Below, in pieces: positions 47,256 to 58,631 of a DNA stretch of 64,000 nt. Both the position numbers and the translations under genes were made by a program. The stretch comes from Cotesia glomerata (lineage: Eukaryota > Arthropoda > Insecta > Hymenoptera > Braconidae): contig NC_058159.1 of NCBI RefSeq assembly GCF_020080835.1, positions 18,758,474-18,822,473 on the forward strand, in the 5' to 3' direction. Positions within the stretch are counted from its first letter, which is position 1; every line of letters starts with the position of its first letter. The notes under the pieces are model-generated. The model was not told the DNA's origin, ran no database searches, and was given only the letters and a program-made list of their open reading frames with translations.

Positions 47256-49893
47256 TATTTCATATAATTCTCAACCAATTCCAGAAGATGTTGAAGATAT
47301 GGATGTTGATGTAAGCGATGAAAATAATAACTACAGTAATAGTGATAACAATAATAAAGAGAATATTGATATCAATTATAATAACAATAATGATAGTGGT
47401 ACATTTGATGTCGGAGAGTTCGGTAATGACAATGTTGACTATTCTTGTACAGTTGAGACTGATAATGTTGTTAATCATGAAATATCAAGTCAAACATCTA
47501 AGTTATCCCAGAAATCTTTGGAAAGTAATACTTCTCGTATAATCTCTGATTATGAAGATGAAATTCCAAAACAACAAGTTCCTAAAATTGATCTAATGAC
47601 ACCAGAACTTGCTGCGGCTTTGGATAGAGCTAATGTGGGTAGTAGGTCGGCGACTTACATTTTTGCTACTTTATTATCTAGCCTAAATATTGATTGTGCA
47701 AGCGTAAACTTCAGTCATTTGACTATTCACCGAGCACGGGAAAAATTTCGCAAAGAAGCGACGTTAAATCTGAAAACTAATTTGGAAACTGATAATTATG
47801 TGCTACATTTTGATGGAAAACTGTTGTCAGATATTACAGGTATAGAACAAGTTGACCGGCTTCCTATTATTTTATCATCATCAGGTAAATTTCAACTGTC
47901 AGGAGTCCCCAAACTAGAATCTGGAACTGGACAAAATCAAGCTTCAGCTATTATTACAACAGTAAAACAATGGAATATTAATACTGACAACATCAAAACA
48001 TTGTGTTCTGATACTACAGCGTCAAATACGCTGTAGTATTTTGGAAGTTATAACACCAATCAAAGATGAAATTTTAAAATTCGTTAATAATCAAATAGAA
48101 GTAAAAATTTTTTAATCCAGCGCTAAAGAATTATCAACTGATGTTAAAGTGAAACATGAAAATTTATGAAGTTCCGTATAATCATCCATTTTACACTTAA
48201 TAATTAACCCCGTTGTAAATAAAAATATTGGAAATCAATTTCACATGATTGTTACATTCTTAATCATCATTAACGATTACAATTGCATTTGTAAAATATT
48301 TTGTAACTTTTACTTCACATCAGTTGATAATAATTAATGTTCTTTACTTTGAGGTTGCAATGTAATTGATTTCATTTTGACTTTGAACTTTTTTTGTAGA
48401 TGGATCATTGTCGTGACGATTACCGTGAACTCCTGCAATTACCATCGATATTTTTGAGTGCTACTACCACAAATATTACATTTAAGCGTCCTGGAGCCGT
48501 CCATCATGCAAGGTGAATGGCTAAAGCAATATATAGTTTAAAAATTTTTTTATTTAGAAATGAATTTCATCTTACTAAATCAGAAATAGCTGGATTACGA
48601 GAACTTAGTTTATTTATCATAATATTCTATTTAAAAGCTTGGTATACTGCGCCGTGCGCTATAGCAGCACCTAATAATGATTTAACTTTAATTAAAGAAT
48701 TAATTTCATATAAAAAATTTAATAATACTATTTCACGGGCATGCTCAGAAAAATTAGCCGATCACTTGTGGTATTTAAATAACGAGTTGTCTGTTTTATC
48801 TCTCTTTGACGAAACTGTTTCAGTTGAAACAAAAAGAAGAATAGTTCATGCTTTAAAAAACTGTGAAACCAATGAAACTACAACGAGTCGTTTTATAATC
48901 GATAAAAAAAATTTAGAGTCATTATTAAATAAAGATCTTAGTCAATTTGTATCTATGAGATCGATAAATCTGTTTAAATCGTTTGATTTGTCGTATGATT
49001 TCATTGATGAGGATGTAACTTTGTGGCCTCAGAATCTAAATTACAAAAGAAACTTGGAGTATTTTGAGAAACTTCAAGTTGTAAATGATGTAGCAGAACG
49101 CGGCGTGGCATTGATAGAGCAGTATAATCGATGCTTAACGAAAAATGAAGAACAGTTTCAGATCAGTATTTATTGCAAGTAGTGACAGAACACAGAAAAC
49201 GATATCCTAATTGCAATAAATAAAAATAATTTTATAAAACTGTAATATTTTCAAGTTAGAAAAAATTTTATGAATTGTTGTTAAATATTGTTTTTTGTTA
49301 TAAAGAATTGATTGTTTAATAAAATTTATTAGTATTTGGTAGAAAATAAAATAAATTTGTTATAAAAGAGACCCAAAAATCATTTGTTTGATAATTTTAA
49401 CCTTTATATTTATGTATTTGTACTTTTTGTGAGTTACGTATGGAGTAAATAAGCAAAAAAAATTAAAATCTCAAATTAACAGAATTCAATTGATTTTACA
49501 AAAAAAAAACAATATCAATATAAAGTATGATTTTTTTTGCACTTTTATTGGAAAATATTTGAAATTTTTGATTGGTGTTATTTTTAATTGCAAATATCTT
49601 TGAAACGGTTGATCTGAAGAACTTTGACCTTTAGACGTTTTTTGTAGAGCGTGAAATTTCCTATAAGACCTTTCTCTGGGATATTGCGTAAACAAGCCAT
49701 TCCGAAGTAATTAAAATTCAAAAATAAAAAAAAGGTTTTCTCGTGTTATTTAAATAGAAAAATTACAAATGAATTGAGGCAAACCTTAATATTAATATTA
49801 AGGGCTCTAATAGGCGCCAAAATTTTTGTTTTTAAATGTACTTTAAACTTTTCAACACCATTAAAAAAAAAAATTTTTTTTTTTTGAAACACC

Positions 49894-49938
<45 letters not shown>

Positions 49939-51186
49939 TTTTTGACTCAGCTCGACAAACTGAGTCAGAAAATGACTAAAATTTTTAAAAGTTGCGCCAT
50001 GAGGAAGGCTGTAATAGTTAGATTTTTATGAAATCTACTAAAAATAGGATTGTTAAATAACACATTTTTGTTAAAATTGCTTTTACATAACATTGCAATG
50101 AAATAAATTGAAATTAATTAACAATTCATATCTTGTATTCGATTTATAATTAATTAATAATTATTGTTAAGAGAATAAGATTTTATGAAATAATATTATT
50201 AAATGATATTTTTCTTTTATATAACAATTAAATTATTGCATATTTTTAGGGAAAAACTTGATTACAGATTGACAGAAATATACCCGGGAAAAAATAATCA
50301 GACCTGACCATACTTGTTCATGTATGACCACCCGGGAAAAAATGATCAGGACTGATCAGACCTGTTCATATCTGATCAGGGGTGAAATCCGACCTGATAA
50401 GGCCTGTTCATGTCTGAAGCATAAAATACGCTTAGACCTGATCAGATCTGATCAAGCCTGTTCATGCCTGAAGCATTAAATATGCTCAGACCTGATCAGA
50501 CCTGTCCATGTCTGATCTAGCCTAAAATAAATAAGGATTAAAACTCCGTATATCAGCTGACAAGAACTGTTCATGCATGATTTGCCCTCTTAAATGATAT
50601 TTTAAGTCTAGAAGAAAAATTTTATCGAACTATAGACTGTAGTTCTATTTTTTAAATTAATTTGTTCCGTATGACGTATCAGTTTCTATCCCCTTATAAA
50701 TTTTAAATGTACAACTTTCATCAAAAATTTCGGCTTATATAAGCATGAACTTTTTAATTTTCCATGCCAAAACGATGATTTTTAACGATGAATTTTGACG
50801 CAATGACAAAATTTTTTACTGTGTTCCATTGAATACGCGAAAAATAAGATTATTTACTAAAAGTTTGAGTTTGATGGCGTAAAAATACCAAAATATATCA
50901 GTTGATATCGATAGGCGATAAGTCCTTTCAAGGTGTCTGTTATTATCTTAAGCTGAGCCTTGGTCCATTGCAGTATTTTCAAAGGCTGCTAAATTGTAGA
51001 ACACACAAATAATTCTTTATTTCCTATACGTTTTAATTAAAAAAAACTTCAATTTTAAAAGAAAACAATAAAATTATAATTACGGAATAAACCTTGAAGA
51101 AATTTTTTTTTTGCTTTACATAGAACTATATGTTCATGGAACGAAGAAAATACATAGCCGTCCCAAATAAATCACTCTAATATATA

Positions 51187-51365
51187 CAGTAAAAAATTTT
51201 GCGTCAAAAATCTTAGTGTTAAAAATTTTTGTGTTAAATATTTAACACTTTTATGTGTAAATTTAACATTTATTCTGTTAAATCAACACAAAAAAGTGTT
51301 AAATATTCAACATAAAAATTTTTAACACAAAACTTTTTGACGCAATGACGCGAAATTTTTTACTG
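51187..51365. repeat. CAGTAAAAAATTTT hairpin MITE, copy 1
   Basis: An inverted repeat with tips CAGTAAAAAATTTTGCGTCA and complement ending TTTTTTACTG, and an AACACTTTT/AAAAGTGTT centre. Copies 2 (about 52773-52945) and 3 (53672-53858) occupy the same place in the other units, so the insertion preceded the triplication. Confidence 0.8.
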
Positions 51366-51489
51366 TGTATAATTAATTATTAATAATTAATAAATTAAGC
51401 ATAGAACTCCGTTAACTATAAGAATAAGTCATCTATAAAATTTAAATTACTTAAAGTAGTTTGAAAGGTACAGTAGAGTTAAGATAAGT

Positions 51490-51560
51490 CATTGGGTCAA
51501 CAGGTAAAGTATCAGTCTGAAGAGCGCTACGTGCATGGTTCGAATCCCCGTCGGCACTAA
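51490..51560 (+). repeat. tRNA-like segment, copy 1
   Basis: GGGTCAACAGGTAAAGTATC resembles an A box, and GGTTCGAATCCCCG is a good B box, followed by a T run that could stop RNA polymerase III. The acceptor stem does not form. Copies lie at about 53053-53131 and 53969-54047. Confidence 0.6.
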
Positions 51561-52772
51561 TCTTTTTTTTTTCTTTTATGGACCTGGTCGAGTCACACAT
51601 GAACAGGTCTGATCAGACATGAACATGCCTGGCCAGGTCTGATCAGACCCGGTCATTTTTCATATCTGATCAGACCTAAAGACTCATGCCTGCTCGGGAA
51701 AAAATGATCAGGACTAATCAGACCTGTTCACACCTGATCAGGCCTGAAATCCGACCTGATCAAGCCTGAAATCCGACCTGATCAGGCCTGATCAGACCTG
51801 TTCATGCCTGTTCATGTCTGAACCGTTAAATACGCTCAGACCTGTCCATGCCTGTTCATGTCTGAAGTGTTAAATACGCTCAGACCTGATCAAGCCTGCT
51901 CATGCTTGCTCATGTCTGTTCATTTCTGAAGCATTAAATACGCTCAGACCTGATCAGATCTGATCAAGCCTGTTCATGCCTGTTCATGTCTGAAGCATTA
52001 AATATGCTCAGACCTTATCAGACCTGTCCATGTCTGTTCATGTTTGAAGCGTTAAATACGCTCAGACCTGATCAGACCTGTCCATGTCTGATCATGACTG
52101 ATCTAGCCTAAAATAGATAAGGATTAAAACTCCATTTATCAGCTGACAAGAACTGTTCATGCATGATTTGCCCTCTTAAATGATATTTTAAGTCAGGAAG
52201 AAAAATTTTATCGAACTATAGACTGCAGTTCTATTTTTAAAATTAATTTGTTCCGTATAACGTATCAGTTTCTATCCCCTTATAAATTTTAAATGTACAA
52301 CTTTCATCAAAAATTTCGGCTTTATAAGCATGAACTTTTTAATTTTCCATGCCAAAACGATGATTTTTAACGATGAATTTTGACGCAATGACATAAAATT
52401 TTTTACTGTGTTCCATTGAATACGCAAAAAATAAGATTATTTAGTAAATGTTTGAGTTTGATAGCATGAAAATACCAAAATATATCAGTTGATATCGATA
52501 GGCGATAAGTCCTTTCAAGGTGTCTGTTATTATCTTAAGCTACGCCTCGGTCCATTGCAGTAGTGTCAAAGGCTGCTAAATTGTAGAACACACAAATAAT
52601 TCTTCATTTCCTATACGTTTTAATTAAAAAAAACTTCAATTTTAAAAGAAAACAATAAAATTATAATTACGGAATAAACCTTGAAGAAATTTTTTTTTTA
52701 CTTTACATAGAACAATATGTTAATGGAGCGAAAAAAATACATATCCGTCCCAAATAAATCACTCTAATATAC

Positions 52773-52945
52773 ATAGTAAAAAATTTTGCATCATTGCGTC
52801 AAAAATCTTTGTGTTAAATTTTTAACACTTTTATGTATAAATTTAACATTTATTCTGTTAAATCAACACAAAAAAGTGTTAAATATTTAGCATAAAAATT
52901 TTTAACACAAAATTTTTTGACGCAATGACGCGAAATTTTTTACTG
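52773..52945. repeat. CAGTAAAAAATTTT hairpin MITE, copy 2
   Basis: The same hairpin as copy 1, with a mutated left tip (TAGTAAAAAATTTTGC) and a short internal deletion. Confidence 0.75.
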
Positions 52946-53052
52946 TGTATATTAATAATTAATAAATTAAGTATAGAACTTCGTTAATTATAAGGATAAG
53001 TCATGTATAAAATTTAAATTACTTAAAGTAGTTTAAAAGGTATACTAGAGCT

Positions 53053-53131
53053 AAGATAAGTCATTGGGTCAACAGATAAAGTATCAGTCTAAAGAGCGCA
53101 ACGTACATGGTTCGAATCCCGGCCGTTATCA
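53053..53131 (+). repeat. tRNA-like segment, copy 2
   Basis: A copy of the segment at 51490 with a few changes (GGTTCGAATCCCGG B box), followed by a T run. Confidence 0.55.
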
Positions 53132-53671
53132 ATCTTTTTTTTTCCTTGTATAGACCTGATCGAGTCAGACATGAACAGATCTGATCAGACATGAACATGC
53201 CTGGCCAGGTCTGATCAGACTCGGTCATTTTTCATATCTGATCAGACCTGAAGACTCATTCCTGTTCATATCTGATCAGATCTGATCATTTTTTCCCGGG
53301 CATTGAATACGCGAAAAATAAGATTATTTAGTAAAAGTTTGAATTTGATAGCATGAGAATACCAAAATATATCAGTTGATATCGATAAGCGATAAGTCCT
53401 TTCTAGGTGTCCTTTCTGGTGTCTTTCAAGCTACGCCTTGGTCCATTGCAGTAGTGTCAAAGGCTGCTGAATTGTAGAACACACAAATAATTCTTCATTT
53501 CCTATACGTTTTAATTAAAAAAAACTTCAATTTTAAAAAGAAAATAATAAAATTATAATTACGGAATAAACCTTGAAAAAATTTTTTTTTACTTTACATA
53601 GAACCATATGGAGCGAATTAATGGAGCGAAAAAAATACACAGCCGTCCCAAATAAATCACTCTAATATACA

Positions 53672-53858
53672 CAGTAAAAACTTTTGTGTCATCGCGTCAA
53701 AAATCTTAGTGTTAAAAATTTTTGTGTTAAATATTTAACACTTTTATGTGTAAATTTAACATTTATTCTGTTAAATCAACACAAAAAAGTGTTAAATATT
53801 TAACATAAAAATTTTTAACACAGAATTTTTTGACGCAATGATGCGAAATTTTTTACTG
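53672..53858. repeat. CAGTAAAAAATTTT hairpin MITE, copy 3
   Basis: The same hairpin as copy 1. The left tip reads CAGTAAAAACTTTTGTG. Confidence 0.75.
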
Positions 53859-53968
53859 TGTATAATTAATTATTAATAATTAATAAATTGAGTATAGAAC
53901 TCCGTTAACTATAAGAATAAGTCATCTATAAAATTTAAATTACTTAAAGTAGTTTGAAAGGTACAATA

Positions 53969-54047
53969 GAGTTAAGATAAGCCATTGGGTCAACAGGTAA
54001 AGTATCAGTATGAAGAGCGCAACGTACATGATTCGAATCCCCGTCGA
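53969..54047 (+). repeat. tRNA-like segment, copy 3
   Basis: A copy of the segment at 51490. The B box is weakened (GATTCGAATCC) and a T run follows. Confidence 0.55.
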
Positions 54048-54473
54048 CACCAATCTGTTTTTTTTCTTTTATGGACCTGATCGAGTCAGACATGAACAGA
54101 TCTGATCAAACATGAACATTCCTGGCCAGGTCTGATCAGACCCGGTCATTTTTCATATCTGATCAGGCCTGAAGACTCATGCCTGTTCATATCTGATCAG
54201 ATCTGATCATTTTTTCCCGGGTATACTCATAATTTTTTTTTTTTATTAATGTAATGTGTAATAGAGTAAAAAAAAAATATTTCCTTTCCCAAAAAAAATA
54301 GTACGAAGAGTAGTTTATTCAATCTTTAAAAACTTTATACAAGATACACACATATTATTTATTTTTTTACATCTTACAGTTAATAATAAATAATAATATT
54401 AATTACATAGTTATAAATACGGCCTATGTTACGCTATAATTAGTTAAAAATTTTAATTTACTTAACATACATA

Positions 54474-54622
54474 CAGAAAAAAAAATTGACTTGAATCAAG
54501 AAAATAATTTTGAAGAACTTAATTCAAAAAATTTTCATCTTGATTCAAGACAATAAACATCTTCAAAATTATTTTCGTGGTTCAAGAATTTTTTTCTTGA
54601 TTCAAATTAATTTTTTTTTTAG
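54474..54622. mobile_element. Short MITE related to 1993-2686
   Basis: A palindromic 149-bp element: ACAGAAAAAAAAATTGACTT at the left is matched by the inverted right end, and the TTGATTCAAG and CTTCAAAATTATTTTC words are shared between arms. The rest of 54222-55169 is AT-rich with no gene. Confidence 0.6.
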
Positions 54623-55169
54623 TATACAATAACATAGAAAATTTATCATAAAATTTAGTTAAAAAAAATCATATATTTCGTTTGTAATATTAAAAAATTA
54701 GACAATTAAAACCTTATTAACTTTTCATTGTCGTATCATACAATGATTTTGAGAAGTAATTAATAAAAATTTTCACAATAAATAAACTATTTTGGCTTGA
54801 CATACATAAGATAATAAATAATAAGTTGATTATAATCCCGGAGGTATTATTGACAGTATATAATAAATATGTTTGTAACAAAACTGTAATAACAATGTAT
54901 ATTATTTTACTTTTATGCCTCCAAGTGATTTAATTCACAAATTTATTTGATCCATAATTAAAAAATTAAATTTCTCAAATTACATTTAGTATCTTTCAGA
55001 TGTAAGCTGATCAAAATAGAGCATTTTTGGTCGAATTTTCTTATCCCTTTATGACCTCTTCATGCATTCCACACAGAATACTTCAAAATTAAAATTAAAA
55101 AATCTAATTTCACCACAACTCCCAGATAAAAAATAACAAGGCCAGTAACAACATTAATTAAAATTACCA

Positions 55170-56117
55170 TTAATTTTTTTTTTGATTTTGATTAGCGTTT
55201 TTTTGTATTTCTACAAGAGTTTGACCTTTGGTCTCTGTAATGTAAGCATACGTGAATGGTGCCGCGCTAAATGCACTTAATGCAAAAATCCAGAATACAT
55301 ATTTTTCACTCATTATATTGATTAATGGCTGAAATGTTTTTGTGGTAGCAAATGACAGGAGAGCTGAACTTCCGCTGAAGAACAAAGAGGCCATCGTTTT
55401 TATATTGGGTGGAAAAAGTTCACTAATCAAAGCATTGGGAACTGGAATTAATCCGTGAGAAATAGAAAAATTGTAAAGAAAAAGAGAAGCGATAGGCAAC
55501 CAAGTAAATGGAGTCGATTCGATATGTAAAGACAAAAGATGAAAGTGAAGACCAAGAAGTGCCAATGATAAAGCTGTTCCCAGAGAAGAAGCTATCAAAA
55601 GGAATCGTCTTCCGAATCTATCTGCAACCATTGCTGCAGATGAGCAAGCTATTATTGTACATAGACTAAGAGCTATTACAATAGTACTGGGAGAAAAGTC
55701 TACTTTACTTTTTGTTACGATGATTTCAGCATAATAGTTCATTGTATTGTGCCCACAAAAATACAGAAAAACATTTAGCGACCCCATAATAATAACATTT
55801 TTACGATTTTGCGGTTTTTTAAACTCTCGTAGTTGTGTTAAGAGGTTTGTTTCTGTATTTCCGATGAAATTTTTTAGTTCTTGAATTTCCTTTATGACAT
55901 TAGCTTCACGTTTGAACCATTTGAGAGAAGCTTCTGCACTTTTGAGATCACCTTTTGTTACATAATGATATGGTGAATCCGGAATAAAGCAGAAGATGAT
56001 AAAAAACAATGCATTCAGACTCAAACTGACATAACCGAATTGTTCAAAAGGTAAATGAGCTCCTATTATATTACCTAGAAACGCACCGACGAACGCAGCA
56101 TTTGAGTTCAAGAATAC
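55170..56117 (-). CDS. Tret1-like sugar transporter, last exon (partial)
   Basis: On the minus strand the exon starts after a TTTTGTAG acceptor at 56117 (VFLNSNAAFVGAF) and ends with a stop at 55170, giving 315 residues. It belongs to the sugar porter branch of the major facilitator superfamily, which moves trehalose or hexoses across the plasma membrane. Visible signatures are PDSPYHY (cytoplasmic loop after TM6), ADRFGRRFLL (between TM8 and TM9), LISELFPPN and TETKGQTLVEIQ (end of TM12, where Pro-Glu-Thr-Lys-Gly is usual and Thr replaces Pro). The first transmembrane helices are missing. No exon encoding them appears in the 7.9 kb upstream, which is repeat-filled, so they lie beyond the window or are lost. 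Confidence 0.88.
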   Translation of the reverse strand, partial: VFLNSNAAFVGAFLGNIIGAHLPFEQFGYVSLSLNALFFIIFCFIPDSPYHYVTKGDLKSAEASLKWFKREANVIKEIQELKNFIGNTETNLLTQLREFKKPQNRKNVIIMGSLNVFLYFCGHNTMNYYAEIIVTKSKVDFSPSTIVIALSLCTIIACSSAAMVADRFGRRFLLIASSLGTALSLALLGLHFHLLSLHIESTPFTWLPIASLFLYNFSISHGLIPVPNALISELFPPNIKTMASLFFSGSSALLSFATTKTFQPLINIMSEKYVFWIFALSAFSAAPFTYAYITETKGQTLVEIQKNANQNQKKN

Positions 56118-56159
56118 CTACAAAATGTAAATTGCTTTATTATTAAAATGATTTAATTT

Positions 56160-56321
56160 TTAACTTCCCGCTAAGAAAATTGAAAATTTAAAAAAATCGG
56201 GAAGTTAATGGTTTTACCCCGTTTTTCGAAAATCGAGTTCTCGTCAGATCTTGACGTTTTGAGGTCCTAGGAAGCTTTCCTGAATGTTTTCGCGATGATG
56301 TCCGTATGTCTGTATTTATGC

Positions 56322-56379
<58 letters not shown>

Positions 56380-57030
56380 CCGTATGTAAACCTCTCTTAA
56401 CTTTTGAACGGCTTGACCGATTTCATCGCGGTTGGTGCCATTCAAAAGGGCTTGACTAAACTTAGATTTTGAATACCATTTAGACCGATTCGAATCAGTA
56501 GATTTTGAGAAATCTCAAAAAAACTCCAAAAAAAAATTTTTTGAAACGTGGTTTTTTTGGAATTACTTTTATTAAATGGCTTTACTGATCAATTCCAAAA
56601 TCTAATCAGCTCTTAAGATCAAAAAACCACGTTGATCACCGCAAGCCCGGTCAAAAACGGTTGATTCGTTCGTGAGTTATCTTTGTCGAAAGAAAACCGA
56701 AAAAAGTGTTTTTTCGGAATTACTTCGAAATTCTTGGCTTGATCGATTTAAACTTGAAAATTCTTAATGGATATTTAAAAACTGCGTCGAATGCCGTCAA
56801 CCGCGTGAAAATCGGTTTATTCATTTAAAAGTTATTGCCGTTTGAAAATTCAAAAAATTGTGTCTTATTAAACTGCTATTAGAGTTTTGAACTCAAAGAG
56901 CTCAAAATGACACAAAAATTATATTTTTGAGCTCGAAGAGCTCAAAAACGTAATTTGTAACTTTGAGCGCTTACGTACGAAATGAGCGGGAAGTTGCAGT
57001 GATGGCCTTTAGAGTCAACCGTCATCCTAA
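56160..57030. repeat. AACTTCCCGCTAAG repeat, left copy
   Basis: It runs from TTAACTTCCCGCTAAG to GAGCGGGAAGTTGCAGTGAT and contains a (CG)n(TG)n tract (about 56320-56378). Phrases like TTGAACGGCTTGACCGAT recur. The family is non-coding. It lies in the intron or upstream flank of the transporter exon. An inverted second copy lies at 58905-60904. Confidence 0.75.
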
Positions 57031-57553
57031 TTTTTTTTTAAGATAATATTAGATTATTGATCGTTAAAATATTTTCTTCTTTACAAAAGAGTCAAAAAAT
57101 TGAGTGAGTTAAGTACTGCTCATGATTGGTGCTACAGAATAGTAAAAAAAATAAATATAACAGTACTCTTTACTATTTTTGATCTATTTGTGAATTTCAA
57201 AAAGATGCTGATTTAAAGAATGTATAAAAAAAGTGGATTAGAAAATCAAATTAATACTCTCTTCGAATTTATCATGCTACTACTTTTTTTAATTTGCAAA
57301 ATTTGACAACTTGCGAATTTTTTAAAATTAGTTAAAGAAATCAGTTAAATAAAAATATATAATATTCTTAAAACTAGGTGATTTGGTATAAAAAAGTCCC
57401 ACAAAAAATTAGGCAATATTTATATTTTTCATTAATTAAAACCAATACACCAATATGAAGTGAAATTCTTAAATTTTTGAAGCCTCTTGAAAGATGTGAG
57501 ATAAAGTTAAAAAAAAAATTAAATATTTTTAAATGTTGAAAAATATGCTTCTA

Positions 57554-58631
57554 AGGTAAAATACCCAGTAGTTGAACAGATTTCAAAGTAAAACATATTT
57601 GACTCTACTTTTAATATATAAAGATGTAATTATTAGTTCAAATTAGTGATTTTCATGAAAATGTAAACAATTTTAAATTGATTGAAGCGCAAAATAACAA
57701 AGATAATTGGTTATTTATATTTTGACAACGTTTTTAAAAAAGACTATGAAAGGAGTAGTAGTTGAACAATCAATTCTGACAAGCCGCAGTAGTTGAACAC
57801 TCCGGGAGCAGTAGTTGAACTAATAAAATATGTGGCAATAGGCGCACCAAAAATTTTCAACGTTTTATTGAAATATCAAAAGAAATATAAAATATTATTG
57901 AATAATATTAAATATAATACTGTGAATATTTAATATGTTCATTTAAAAATGATAAATATTTTTATTTAATTTTTTAATTACATTTTTTATGAATGACAAA
58001 GCAAATTTTCAATCATAAATCAAAAAAACTCCATTCAAAACGTTCAATAATTTTTAATTACACTAATTTTTAGTCATCAAACTTATTTAAATTGCAGTAA
58101 TTAATACAAATCACAATGCTGATCACTAGTCTATAAACCTATTAGAGGTTATAGTGCTGTTAAATTTATACGGCCTCAGCCTGTTCAAGTTCTGGGTACC
58201 ACTTTAAAAATTTGGAGGTATAGTTGAACGCTAAAATTTAATATAAAAATTATAGTTTATGTTTTTGCAAAAAATATATGTTATTCAGAAAAGACTGTTT
58301 CATTAGATGGTACAATTTTTTTTTTACTTAAAATGATGATATACCGTTTTTTGTTACTGATTGTTCAGTTTACGATTTAGTACCTTTTTCATGAAAAACA
58401 TAGCATCTATCGACGATTCTCGACATGTCAACTTTCAAGTTAATAAAAATATAATTGTTTTGAATTATAATTGAAAAAACTTACAGAAATCAATTACTAT
58501 ATCATTTAATAATTATAATATGCGCATATTACTCATAATAAATTTACGGATTTTGTATTATAACAATTCGAAAAGTCTGTTCAACTACTGGTCCCATTTT
58601 TACAAGTGTTCAAGTACTGGGTACTTTACCT
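57554..58631. mobile_element. Pogo-like MITE with CAGTAGTTGAAC repeats
   Basis: The ends AGGTAAAATACCCAGTAG and the inverted TACTGGGTACTTTACCT are flanked by TA. The word AGTAGTTGAAC or its complement occurs about eight times, near both ends and internally. That layout (TA duplication, repeated subterminal sites) is like the pogo-type element at 44435. It is 1078 bp with no transposase. Confidence 0.75.

Larger units (their letters stand above)
44007..49182 (+). pseudogene. Putative transposase of unclassified family, broken
   Basis: Pieces in order: 44007-44346 (MITMVKTVYLIGDVLSEF), a frameshift, 44348-44434 (AHADVLNLMDKEKRLFYLGQ), the pogo insert, 47258-48036 (ISYNSQPIPEDVEDMDVDVS to SDTTASNT), a decayed stretch, and 48400-49182 (MDHCRDDYRELLQLPSIFL). 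The last piece has an in-frame TGA at 48514 where FKRPGAVHHAR would continue with Trp. Removing the pogo element with one TA joins the frame exactly. Similar proteins are common in insect and cnidarian genomes, usually annotated only as uncharacterised. The conserved FDGK, SDTTASNT and AVHHAR-MAKAIYSLK segments look like an RNase H-fold transposase, but that is inference. Confidence 0.6.
43037..49894 (+). mobile_element. TIR transposon in (TA)n, unclassified family
   Basis: Inverted arms of about 550 bp (43037-43590, 49345-49894) have GGGTGTTTCAAAAAA ends, TA on both sides and (TA)n beyond. It contains one decayed gene (next entry), which is split by a nested pogo-type element. Without that insert the element is about 4.0 kb. 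The arms are very similar, so the outer element is not ancient. Confidence 0.85.
42260..50046 (+). repeat. Repeat family with internal (TA)n, copy 2, heavily interrupted
   Basis: This is the same family as 20860-21910. It starts at about GGCCATTCGGCAGCCGAAAT and ends at TTATGAAATCTACTAAAAAT (50046). Own sequence is at 42260-42411, 42705-43036 and 49895-50046. It is interrupted by a Harbinger-type MITE and, within its (TA)n, by the 6.9-kb element. Confidence 0.75.
50283..54221. mobile_element. Triplicated CCCGGG-ended element rich in TGATCA
   Basis: The outer ends are CCCGGGAAAAAAT at 50283 and ATTTTTTCCCGGG ending 54221, with TA on both sides. Extra termini lie at 50331, 51693 (CTCGGG variant) and 53295-53300. 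Three related units (about 50283-51690, 51691-53300, 53301-54221) share the same order: an array of GACCTGATCAGACCTGTTC words, a unique segment, a CAGT hairpin, a tRNA-like segment, and a second TGATCA array. The third unit lacks its left array. No protein frame is present. It is a non-autonomous element amplified by tandem or nested insertion. Confidence 0.8.

Noticed and set aside
47260..47542. Ile/Val-rich frames in other phases over the transposase
   Set aside because: They are shadows of the Asn/Asp-rich coding segment at 47258-48036.
51490..54047. Three tRNA genes
   Set aside because: No acceptor stem in any copy, and they move with the surrounding triplicated repeat.
56188..56445. Minus-strand frame with a Thr-His run
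   Set aside because: It is produced by the (CG)n(TG)n tract of a non-coding repeat.
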